From Polyangiaceae bacterium (GTDB lineage Bacteria > Myxococcota_A > Polyangia > Polyangiales > Polyangiaceae): 64,000 nucleotides of DNA. This document shows, piece by piece, positions 41,603 to 49,230 of this stretch. The stretch lies in the NCBI GenBank assembly GCA_019637295.1, contig JAHBVX010000012.1, positions 140,183 through 204,182 of the forward strand, written 5' to 3'. The notes beneath the pieces are model-generated. The model saw only the letters and a program-made list of their open reading frames with translations. It searched no databases and had not been told where the DNA came from. The position numbers and the translations under genes were made by a program. Within the stretch, counting starts at the first letter, position 1. Each line of letters begins with the position of its first letter.

Positions 41603-42583
41603 GTGACTTTCCCACTCCGGTTGCCCAAATCCTTGCCCCTGTTGAGCTTGGTCGCGCTGCTCGCGAGCGGGCCGGCCTGGGCCCAGTCCGAGCCGGAGCT
41701 GACGCGCGCCCGACAGCTGTACAGCCAGGGGCTCACACAGGAAGCGGCAGGAGACTGGGCGGGCGCGCTCTCCACCTTTCAGCAGGTCTCGCGCATCCGC
41801 ATGACGCCTCCGGTGCGCTTCCACATCGCCCGCTGTCAGGAGAACCTGGGGCGGTTGAACGAGGCGCTGGGCGGCTACCGCCTAGCCGAGTACGAGGCCG
41901 AGCGGGAGGAGGAGCCCAAGCCTGAGTTGCTCGACGAGATACGCAAGGCTCGCGACGCGCTCGAGGCGCGGATCCCGAAGCTCGTGGTCGAGCGCGGCGT
42001 CGGCGCGGGTACGCTCAAGATCGAGCTCGATGGGGTGGCGCTCGGCCCAGCCAAAGTGGGGCGTGAGGTCAGCGTGGACCCAGGTCCGCACTCCGTCGCC
42101 GGGGTCTTGGCGGACGGGCGTCGCTTCGAGCTGACCGTAGACGTGGCCGAGGGACAGACCGAGCGGATCACTCTCGACGTGCCGGAGGCGCTGCGGACGA
42201 CCGCGGCGCCACCCACGGTCGGGGCGGATGAGCGGAACGTGAACCTCGAGCCCGCCGCGGGCTCGAGCTCCGCGCTGCCGTGGCTCGTCACCGGTGTCGG
42301 CGTGGCGAGCTTGGCGGCCAGCGGCGTCTTCTTCTTGCTCAGGAATCAGGCGCAGGCCGAGCTCGACCGCGAGTGTCTCGGGCGTGTGTGCCCGGACACC
42401 ATGCAGAGCACCCAGGACCAAGGGCGGACCTACGCCACACTGACCGGGGTCACCCTCGGGATCGGAGTCGTGGGCGTCTCCGTGGGCACCATCCTGCTCC
42501 TCTCTCGCCCCAAGGCGCAGCCGACGGGCAGCCTGCAGCTGCGCGTCGGCTCGCGGGAGATCCAGCTCCAGGGGAGCTTCTGA
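41603..42583 (+). CDS. TPR and PEGA-like exported protein with membrane helices
   Basis: 326 residues starting at a GTG. Signal peptide (cleavage after AWA-Q) followed by TPR-like helices (ARQLYSQGLTQEAAGDWAGA and RFHIARCQENLGRLNEALGG). A PEGA-like beta domain comes next (GAGTLKIELDGVALGPAKVG, then VDPGPHSVAG), and two C-terminal hydrophobic segments (about 230-250 and 285-305). Shares architecture with the protein at 28917-29669. Such proteins are numerous in myxobacteria and may be envelope adaptors. It is 16 bases upstream of the ATP-grasp gene, so it might be part of the same transcript. Confidence 0.75.
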   Translation: MTFPLRLPKSLPLLSLVALLASGPAWAQSEPELTRARQLYSQGLTQEAAGDWAGALSTFQQVSRIRMTPPVRFHIARCQENLGRLNEALGGYRLAEYEAEREEEPKPELLDEIRKARDALEARIPKLVVERGVGAGTLKIELDGVALGPAKVGREVSVDPGPHSVAGVLADGRRFELTVDVAEGQTERITLDVPEALRTTAAPPTVGADERNVNLEPAAGSSSALPWLVTGVGVASLAASGVFFLLRNQAQAELDRECLGRVCPDTMQSTQDQGRTYATLTGVTLGIGVVGVSVGTILLLSRPKAQPTGSLQLRVGSREIQLQGSF

Positions 42584-42599
42584 GCGGGCTTGGCCCGGC

Positions 42600-44096
42600 G
42601 TGCAAGGTGCTTCGGTGGACGTAACTTCGTACCAGGTCGATCCCGGCAGTTATGACGAGATGTTCGACGAGCAGGGCCAGGTCCGGCCGCTGTATCGCGA
42701 GCTGGCGCAGCGGCTGACGGATCTCGGGGATGCGGACTTCGCGCGTCGTCGGCGCATGGCGGACGTGCTCTTGCGCAACCAAGGCGTCACCTTCACCGTC
42801 TACTCCGACGACGCAGGCATCGAGAAGGTGTTCCCCTTCGATCCCATCCCACGACTGGTCAGCGCGGAGGAGTGGGAGCGCATCGAGCGCGGCCTGATCC
42901 AGCGCGTGGAGGCGCTCAATCTGTTCTTGAGGGACGTCTACCACGAGCAACGGATCTTCAAGGACAAGGTGATCGAGCCCGAGCTCGTGTACGGCGCCAC
43001 CTTCTTCCGTCGTGAGATGATGGGCATGGACCCGCCCCACGGCATCTACACGCACGTGGTCGGCACGGATCTGATCCGTGATCGCGATGGCACGTTCCTG
43101 GTGCTGGAGGACAACGCCAGAAACCCCAGCGGCGTGAGCTACGTGCTGCAGTGTCGCTCGGTGCTCAAGCGCGTGCTGCCGGCGCTGTTCGAACGCTACG
43201 GTGTGCGCCGCGTCGATGACTACGCGGACTGGCTGCGCGAGACCCTGCAGCACGCGGCTCCCCGTGGCGCGAGCAGTCCCACGGTGGTGCTCTTGACGCC
43301 GGGCATCTTCAACTCGGCCTATTTCGAGCACAGCTTCTTGGCTCGGCAGATGGGCGTGCAGCTGGTGGAGGGGCGGGACCTCGTCGTCAAGGACGGCGCG
43401 GTGTGCATGCGCGCCACCCAGGGGCTGCAGCGCGTGGACGTGATCTACACCCGCATCGACGACGACTTCATCGATCCCGTGGTCTTTCGGCCGGACTCGC
43501 TGCTCGGCTGTGCCGGGTTGTTCGCGGCTTATCGCAGCGGCGCGGTGACCCTGGCCAACGCGCCTGGCTCCGGCGTGTGCGACGACAAGGCCATCTACCC
43601 GTTCGTGCCGGACATGATCCGCTACTACCTGGGCGCCGATCCCATCCTGCCGAACGTGCCGACCTACGTCGGCGGACGGCCAAAGGATCTGACCTACATG
43701 CTCGAGCACTTGCACGAACTGGTCGTCAAGCAGACCGACGCGTCGGGTGGCTACGGCATGCTGATCGGCACCCACGCGACCCGCGAGCAAGTCGACGAGT
43801 TCCGAGCGCGGGTGACCGCGTCCCCGCGAAGCTACATCGCGCAGCCCGTGGTGAGCTTGGGCCGTCATCCGACCGTCGTGGACGGACAGCTCGAGGGGCG
43901 GTGCGTCGATCTCCGCCCCTACGTACTGTTCGGCGATCGCATCCGGGTGATCCCCGGCGGGCTCACGCGCGTGGCCCTGCGCCGCGGCTCGTTGGTGGTC
44001 AACTCCAGCCAAGGCGGAGGCTACAAGGACACCTGGGTGCTCGCGGCCGCGGAAGAGGGTCGACCCGTGACGGGGGAGCCGGTCGATGCTCAGTAG
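42600..44096 (+). CDS. Circularly permuted ATP-grasp protein
   Basis: 498 residues, the circularly permuted ATP-grasp family, found in operons with alpha-E proteins and transglutaminases and predicted to make peptide or amide links. Visible pieces are YDEMFDEQGQVRPLYREL at the start, VFPFDPIPRLV, GTFLVLEDNARNPSGVSYV (metal-binding ATP-grasp strand), LLTPGIFNSAYFEHSFLA, VKQTDASGGYGMLIG (Gly-rich ATP loop) and the final LVVNSSQGGGYKDTWVL. The start is a GTG. A second GTG at 42615 has AAGGTG at ribosome-site spacing and may be the true start. The next gene overlaps by 11 bases. The actual product in this organism is unknown. Confidence 0.9.
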   Translation: MQGASVDVTSYQVDPGSYDEMFDEQGQVRPLYRELAQRLTDLGDADFARRRRMADVLLRNQGVTFTVYSDDAGIEKVFPFDPIPRLVSAEEWERIERGLIQRVEALNLFLRDVYHEQRIFKDKVIEPELVYGATFFRREMMGMDPPHGIYTHVVGTDLIRDRDGTFLVLEDNARNPSGVSYVLQCRSVLKRVLPALFERYGVRRVDDYADWLRETLQHAAPRGASSPTVVLLTPGIFNSAYFEHSFLARQMGVQLVEGRDLVVKDGAVCMRATQGLQRVDVIYTRIDDDFIDPVVFRPDSLLGCAGLFAAYRSGAVTLANAPGSGVCDDKAIYPFVPDMIRYYLGADPILPNVPTYVGGRPKDLTYMLEHLHELVVKQTDASGGYGMLIGTHATREQVDEFRARVTASPRSYIAQPVVSLGRHPTVVDGQLEGRCVDLRPYVLFGDRIRVIPGGLTRVALRRGSLVVNSSQGGGYKDTWVLAAAEEGRPVTGEPVDAQ

Positions 44097-44991
44097 GGTC
44101 GCCGACGCGCTGTACTGGATGGGGCGGTACATGGAGCGGGCCGAGCACGGCGCGCGCGCGCTGGGGGTCGCGCACAGCATGCTGCTCGATCTGGCCGAGG
44201 TGCAGCCGTCGAGCGCAGAGGCGTACTGGACTCAGACGCTCCGCGCGCTGTCGCTGCCAGAGCTGCCGCTGGCCGACTTGGTGTTCGACGAGCAGGGGCC
44301 GAGCAGCATCCTGGCCAGCGTGTCCCGCGCCCGGGAGAACAGCCGACAGGTGCGCGAGGTGATCAGCTCGGAGATGTGGGAGGAGCTCAACGAGCTGTAC
44401 TGGCTGCTCAAGGACGCGGCCCACGCCGAGAGTCGCGAAGAGGATCTGGCAGCGACGTTGGCCGAGGTCGTCGCGGCCAGCTTCGCCTTCGCCGGAGTGA
44501 CCGATGGCACGATGCGGCGTGGGGAGGGCTGGCTGTTCACCAAGCTTGGACAGTTCGTCGAGCGCGCGGACAAGGTCAGTCGCATGGTGCGCATGAGGGT
44601 GAGCGGGCTCACGCCTCTGCTCGCCTCGGACGAGAACCTCATGTGGGTGAGCTTGCTCCGCTCCTGCAACGCGCTCGAGGCGTTTCGCAAGGTACACCCC
44701 ACGCGGCTCGACTCACGCCAAGTCATCGACTTCCTCGTGCTCGACCGCGAGTTTCCCCACACCATCCGCTACAGTGTGGCCGTCGCGGGCGACTTCGCTC
44801 GCCGCCTCGCGCAGGACACCGGAGACCGCGGGCGCGAGGTCGAGCGGGCTTTTGGTCGGCTCGCCAGCCGCCTGTCGTACATCGATGTGGACGAGGTCTT
44901 GGCCCAGGGTGTGGACCCATTCCTGGACGAGCTCACGCAGGAGCTGTCGACCGCCGGGCTCACCCTGCAACGGACCTACTTCTTGCACTGA
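44086..44991 (+). CDS. Alpha-E domain protein (DUF403)
   Basis: 301 residues, all-helical, beginning MLSRVADALYWMGRYMERAE, the hallmark of alpha-E proteins. Further motifs are WLFTKLGQFVERADKVSRM, and LDREFPHTIRYSVA near the end. It starts inside the ATP-grasp gene (11-base overlap) with GGGGGAG upstream, so it is translationally coupled. In known clusters the alpha-E protein, ATP-grasp and transglutaminase are always linked, and often also with the Anbu proteasome-like protease; no such protease is in this window. The biochemical role of alpha-E is not established. Confidence 0.92.
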   Translation: MLSRVADALYWMGRYMERAEHGARALGVAHSMLLDLAEVQPSSAEAYWTQTLRALSLPELPLADLVFDEQGPSSILASVSRARENSRQVREVISSEMWEELNELYWLLKDAAHAESREEDLAATLAEVVAASFAFAGVTDGTMRRGEGWLFTKLGQFVERADKVSRMVRMRVSGLTPLLASDENLMWVSLLRSCNALEAFRKVHPTRLDSRQVIDFLVLDREFPHTIRYSVAVAGDFARRLAQDTGDRGREVERAFGRLASRLSYIDVDEVLAQGVDPFLDELTQELSTAGLTLQRTYFLH

Positions 44992-45019
44992 AGGTCTGTC
45001 AGGAATTGACCCAGTTCAT

Positions 45020-45238
45020 GCCGGCGAAGCCGGCCCGCGTGGGGTGGGGCCCCAACGAATTCACTTCGTTGGGGCGGGGAGGCGCGTGCCTCCCCGGCGA
45101 CAGAATGAAAGAGCTGTCGATCTTTCGACAGCTCTCGAGGCGCCGCTACAGCGGCTTTCATTGGGTCGTAACCTGTGTGTGCCCTGCGACTGACGCGACC
45201 GGGGAGCAGCCGGTTCCATGCAGTGGAAAGCCGCTGTA
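45020..45238 (+). ncRNA. Candidate structured leader RNA or palindromic element upstream of transglutaminase gene
   Basis: The 263-base gap before the transglutaminase contains five perfect hairpins in a row. They are 45020-45034 (6 bp, loop GAA), 45049-45075 (11 bp, loop 5), 45076-45095 (8 bp, loop 4), 45110-45135 (11 bp, loop 4) and 45142-45155 (5 bp, loop 4). The last two are enclosed by AATGAAA/TTTCATT (45104-45110 with 45156-45162), making a three-way junction. A mutually exclusive 13-bp pairing, TACAGCGGCTTTC (45147-45159) with GAAAGCCGCTGTA (45226-45238), ends just before the GAGG ribosome site at 45244-45247. The base pairing is read directly. A switch or mobile palindrome are both possible. 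No coding frame is supported. Confidence 0.5.
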
Positions 45239-45254
45239 ACGTCGAGGCCGTTCC

Positions 45255-46214
45255 ATGCTCCTGCACATCGTTCACAGAACCGAGCTGACCTATCCGAGCC
45301 GCATCAGCGAGAGCGTGATGGAGCTGCGAATGACGCCCCGCACCGACGTGCACCAGACGCTGCGAGGCTTCGGGCTCGCCGTGGGCCCGCAGGCGCCGCT
45401 CATCGAGCACGTGGACTGGCTGGGAAACCGAGTCCATCAGTTCTCCGTGATCGCCTTCCACGACGCGCTGGTGATCGTGGCGGAGAGCTGCGTGGAGACG
45501 CACCCGCTGCATCCGAACGAGGTGGAGCTGCAAGGGGTGCCGGACGAACTGCCCGTGCCACTCGCCGACTACCGCCTCAGCGACTTCCTCTGCTTCCACG
45601 GACCCGTGAACGACGACCCGCGGCTGGCGGATCTGGCACGAGTGCTCGCGATAGACCGCGCGTCTCGAGTCGGCGACGCCCTGCATCGGGTCGCTACGGG
45701 GCTGATGCACGAGCTCGCCTACCAAAAGGGTGTGACCAACACCACGACCAGCGTTTCGCGCGTTCTCGATGCCCGAGCCGGCGTGTGCCAAGACTTCGCG
45801 CACGTCGCGCTCGCGCTGCTGCGTCGAGTGGGCATGCCCGCGCGCTACGTCTCCGGATACCTGTATCGCGCAGACGGCGAGCCCGAGCTCGAGACGCACG
45901 CTTGGGTCGAAGCCTTCGTGCCCTCCCGCGGCTGGGTCGCGATCGACCCGACTCACAGCCGCGTGGCCGGGGAACAACACGTGGCGGTCGGTGTGGGGCG
46001 TAGCTTTCGCGACGTACCGCCCAACCGCGGCGTGTATCGCGGGGACTCCTCGGAGAGCATCTCGGCTGTCGTCAACATCGCCGAGGTGGGGGAGGTGCCC
46101 AAGGGGCTGCTAGCCCCCCGCCCGGTGCCCATCGACGTGCAGACCTACGCCTCCGGTCCCGCTCAGCACCGCGAGCAGCTCGATTACCAGCAGGAACAAC
46201 AGCAGCAGCAGTGA
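45255..46214 (+). CDS. Transglutaminase-like protein (peptidase/amidase fold)
   Basis: 319 residues. An N-terminal beta domain (LLHIVHRTELTYPSRISESV) is followed by the transglutaminase core with the Cys-His-Asp triad: Cys in AGVCQDFAH, His in ETHAWVEAF, Asp in GWVAIDPTH. This subgroup is the partner of the ATP-grasp and alpha-E genes directly upstream and probably hydrolyses or transfers amide bonds. The C-terminus is a Gln-rich run. GAGG precedes the ATG. The long structured spacer before the gene may control its translation separately from the two upstream genes. Confidence 0.92.
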   Translation: MLLHIVHRTELTYPSRISESVMELRMTPRTDVHQTLRGFGLAVGPQAPLIEHVDWLGNRVHQFSVIAFHDALVIVAESCVETHPLHPNEVELQGVPDELPVPLADYRLSDFLCFHGPVNDDPRLADLARVLAIDRASRVGDALHRVATGLMHELAYQKGVTNTTTSVSRVLDARAGVCQDFAHVALALLRRVGMPARYVSGYLYRADGEPELETHAWVEAFVPSRGWVAIDPTHSRVAGEQHVAVGVGRSFRDVPPNRGVYRGDSSESISAVVNIAEVGEVPKGLLAPRPVPIDVQTYASGPAQHREQLDYQQEQQQQQ

Positions 46215-46269
46215 CGCGATGGGGATTCAGCGCGCTCGGGCCAGTGCGTGCTATCCTTCGGGCCGCAGT

Positions 46270-47325
46270 ATGGGCTACTTCCTGCCAGCTTCTGCCGGAG
46301 CGCTCGCGCTCGCCTGGGTGACGGGTTGCGCGCTCGCCGCGGAGGGCACCGGGTCTGGGGGCGGCTTGTCCCCGCCGAACGACTCGGGTAGCGGCGGAGG
46401 CAGCGGAGTGGGCGGGCAGTCGACGGGCGCCACCGGTGGCGTGGGGCTCGGGGGCTCCGACGGCGGCGCGGGAAGCGGCAGCTGTCCCAACGGCGGCAGC
46501 TGCGTCCCTCAGGTCCCGAGCGGCTGGGTCGGCTACGCGCGCCTGTTCACCCTGGAGGCGGCGACTGCTCCGCCGGTCGGCGCGGACTGCCCCGATGGTG
46601 CGACGCCGACTCGATACAAGGAGCAGCTCGTCACGACCGGCAGCTGCTCCGCCTGCACCTGCGGTGGGCTGGCGAGCGGGTCGTGTAGTGCGGAGCAGAT
46701 CCTGTGCACCACGGCGAACAAGTCGTGCTCCGGGGCGTCGGATTGGTCTGGCACCATCAACCCGAGCTGCAATGACACCTCGTCGCTCACCCTGTCCTGC
46801 CTGGTCAACCCGGCCACCGTCACCTTCGCGGGGCACTGCGAGCCATCCGTCAGCGCCGTTGCGGGAGCGGAGCCCTTCGAGTCGGTGACGGACGTCTGCC
46901 GCGAGCCGCCGTCCGGCGGGTGTGGCGCCGCAGCCGAGTGCGTGGCGCCGGGGTCCCATCCCTACACGGGCTACGTGTGCATCGAGCAGCCCGGCGCTCA
47001 GGACTGCCCGGCGGACTGGCCCGTCCGGCAGCTGGTGTACTCGGGTGTCAGCGACACCCGCGCTTGCTCGCCCTGCGCGTGCTCCGCGCCGAACACGACC
47101 TGCCTGCCCGGGGAGTTCTCCTTCTGGGGCGGGCTGTGGTGCAGCCTGGAGAAGAAGACGCTCACTCCCAGCGGCTGCAAGGACCTGTCCACCCAGATCC
47201 CCGGCGGTGTGTCCTACCGCAGAACGAAGGACCCCACGCCGACGGGCACCTGCACGCCCTCCGGCGGTCAGTTCAGCGGCACCGTCGCCGGCACTGGCCC
47301 CATCACCTTCTGCTGCAGGACCTGA
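46270..47325 (+). CDS. Cys-rich lipoprotein with Gly/Ser linker
   Basis: 351 residues from ATG 46270, chosen because a hydrophobic signal with lipobox VTGC starts there; an ATG at 46219 would put 17 non-signal residues in front. A Gly/Ser linker of ~40 residues precedes a mature domain with about 20 cysteines in spaced pairs (CSACTCGGLASGSC, CSPCACSAPNTTC, ending FCCRT). Some sequence pieces repeat in the two halves (YARLFTLE... and YTGYVCIEQ...). Surface-exposed, function unknown. It follows the transglutaminase gene by 55 bases. Confidence 0.65.
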   Translation: MGYFLPASAGALALAWVTGCALAAEGTGSGGGLSPPNDSGSGGGSGVGGQSTGATGGVGLGGSDGGAGSGSCPNGGSCVPQVPSGWVGYARLFTLEAATAPPVGADCPDGATPTRYKEQLVTTGSCSACTCGGLASGSCSAEQILCTTANKSCSGASDWSGTINPSCNDTSSLTLSCLVNPATVTFAGHCEPSVSAVAGAEPFESVTDVCREPPSGGCGAAAECVAPGSHPYTGYVCIEQPGAQDCPADWPVRQLVYSGVSDTRACSPCACSAPNTTCLPGEFSFWGGLWCSLEKKTLTPSGCKDLSTQIPGGVSYRRTKDPTPTGTCTPSGGQFSGTVAGTGPITFCCRT

Positions 47326-47405
47326 TTCCAGCCTCGCAAAAGCCCGAGGCGCGGCCGCACGCGCTCGCGTGAAGCGTCGTTCGGTGACTACACTCGCGGG
47401 GGCGG

Positions 47406-48632
47406 ATGCTTCAGTTCGACGAGCCGAGCGAGATCCTGGGTGCGGTGCTCGACCAGCGCTTTCGCCTAGAGCGCGTCCTCGGTCAGGGGGGGCTCAGCGC
47501 CGTGTACGACGCGACGGCCCTCGACTCGGGCGCGCGCGTCGCCATCAAGATCCTGCGCGCCGAGTTTGGCGAGCGTCCCGAGATCGTCGAGCGCTTCCTG
47601 AACGAGCTGCGCGCGAGCGCGCGGGTGGATCATCCCTCCGTGGCCGAGGTCTACGAGGCCGTGCGCGCGGCGGACGGCACACCGTACCTGGTCATGGAGT
47701 TGATCGATGGCAGTCCGCTCTCGGCCCGCATGAACCTGGGCCGGTTGCCGGTGGCGCAAGCCTCCGGGATCACCCGGTCGCTGCTCGAAGCACTGGCGGT
47801 CGCTCACCGCAGCGGCGTGGTGCATCGGGACTTGAAGCCGGGCAACATCCTGTTGCTCGGCAAGCTCGAGGAGACCACGTCGGTCAAGATCCTCGATTTC
47901 GGGATCGCGCTGGTGGTCGACGCCGCCGGTGGGATGCAGCGCAAGACGCGGACCGGCATGTTGCTCGGGACTCCCGGGTACATGAGCCCCGAGCAGATCC
48001 GGAGCATCAAGAGCACCGATCCGCGCGCCGACCTCTGGAGCGTCGGGGTGATCACCTACGAGATGCTCACCAACGTGCCCGCCTTCGAGGCGGACAACGA
48101 GTTCGCGCGTATCACCAAGGTACTGAACAGCGAACCGACCCCAATTGAACGGATCGCGCCCCAGTATGCGCACTGGGGCCCGTTCTTCCGGCGCGCCCTG
48201 AGCCGAGATCTGGCCGGGCGCTTCCAGACGGCAGGGGAGATGGTCGAGGCGCTCGAGCGCGTGTGCCGTGGTGAGTGGCTCGACGCGCCGCCCGGCCCGA
48301 GCATGAGCCCCCCGCCTGCGGGGGCCTCGGTACCCCCGCCCCACACGAACCCCCAAGCTCAGGGGTCGATGCCACCGGCCGGCTACGCGCCCGTGGCCCA
48401 GCCGGCCCTGACTCCGTCGCCGAGCGCGCTGCGCGCATTTGGCACTTCCGATACGGCCGTGTCGCCCGGCTCGGCGGCGCTCGCCTCTGGCCTGCCGGAG
48501 GCGGCGCCGAACGTGCAGATCGTTCAGCCAGCGCGGCGATCGGCGTCCGTTCCGCTGCTTCTGGCGCTGGTCTTGGCCGCCATGGGCGGGGCCTTGGGGT
48601 TCGCCCTCGGCTTTTGGGTCGGTCGGCTGTGA
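47406..48632 (+). CDS. Ser/Thr protein kinase with C-terminal transmembrane helix
   Basis: 408 residues. The kinase domain (residues ~18-280) has a GQGGLSAVY glycine loop, VAIKIL Lys, HRDLKPGN catalytic loop, DFG in KILDFGIAL, and the PE motif in YMSPEQIR. A Pro-rich cytoplasmic juxtamembrane segment follows (~295-370). A final helix (SVPLLLALVLAAMGGALGFA) sits at the extreme C-terminus, so there is no sizeable extracellular sensor domain. All catalytic residues are present. Followed 58 bases later by the DUF1232 gene. Confidence 0.92.
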   Translation: MLQFDEPSEILGAVLDQRFRLERVLGQGGLSAVYDATALDSGARVAIKILRAEFGERPEIVERFLNELRASARVDHPSVAEVYEAVRAADGTPYLVMELIDGSPLSARMNLGRLPVAQASGITRSLLEALAVAHRSGVVHRDLKPGNILLLGKLEETTSVKILDFGIALVVDAAGGMQRKTRTGMLLGTPGYMSPEQIRSIKSTDPRADLWSVGVITYEMLTNVPAFEADNEFARITKVLNSEPTPIERIAPQYAHWGPFFRRALSRDLAGRFQTAGEMVEALERVCRGEWLDAPPGPSMSPPPAGASVPPPHTNPQAQGSMPPAGYAPVAQPALTPSPSALRAFGTSDTAVSPGSAALASGLPEAAPNVQIVQPARRSASVPLLLALVLAAMGGALGFALGFWVGRL

Positions 48633-48690
48633 AATCCCTCTTGGGTCCGGCTCGCGCGATGTTAGAGATCACGCCCTCGGAGGTGACCGG

Positions 48691-49227
48691 ATGACGGACC
48701 TGGACGCGCGCTGCCTGGATGCTTTTCCCAATTGGCTGCGTGGACTCGCACAGGACGCGCGAGCCCTGTCGGAGATCGTGCTCGACGACGGCCGCAGCAC
48801 CGACGAGCGGCGCCACGTGACGCGCTCGCTCAACTACCTGTTCAAGTCCCTCGACCTCATCCCCGACGGGATCGAAGATCTGGGCTTCATCGACGACGCC
48901 TTCGTGTTCCGGGTCGGAGCGGTTGCGGCGCTCGGCGCCGGTGCGCCGCCAGACGGAGCGGTGGCGCGCCTCGCCGCCGACGCCCAGCTGATCGAGGAGT
49001 TCATGGCCGAGGACCATGGGCGACTGGTTCGCTACGTCGCGTCCCTCGACTCGGTCGTCGCCCGTGGTCGGAGCGTGGACGACGTGCTCGGGGATCCGGC
49101 TGCGGCAGCGGACCTGGCCCGGGACGTTCGGGAGTGGGCGGACGCCTACCAGGCGCCCTCCTTCGCGCGGGATCCCAAGACCCTCGTGAAGCTCCGCGCC
49201 TTCTTGGCCGCGAAGCTGCCAGCCTGA
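48691..49227 (+). CDS. DUF1232 (YkvA-like) protein
   Basis: 178 residues from ATG 48691, preceded by CGGAGG. The DUF1232 core lies at residues ~40-75: LNYLFKSLDLIPDGIEDLGFIDDAFVFRVGA in pieces, with the LIPD motif. Unlike most family members there is no second hydrophobic helix long enough for a clear membrane anchor, so this may be a soluble or peripheral form. The C-terminal half is helical and acidic. The gene converges on the next kinase with 3 bases between stops. Function of the domain is not established. Confidence 0.8.
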   Translation: MTDLDARCLDAFPNWLRGLAQDARALSEIVLDDGRSTDERRHVTRSLNYLFKSLDLIPDGIEDLGFIDDAFVFRVGAVAALGAGAPPDGAVARLAADAQLIEEFMAEDHGRLVRYVASLDSVVARGRSVDDVLGDPAAAADLARDVREWADAYQAPSFARDPKTLVKLRAFLAAKLPA

Positions 49228-49230
49228 CGC

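Noticed and set aside
45020..45238. Hairpin array considered as a retron msr-msd
   Set aside because: No reverse transcriptase gene nearby; the neighbours are an alpha-E protein and a transglutaminase.
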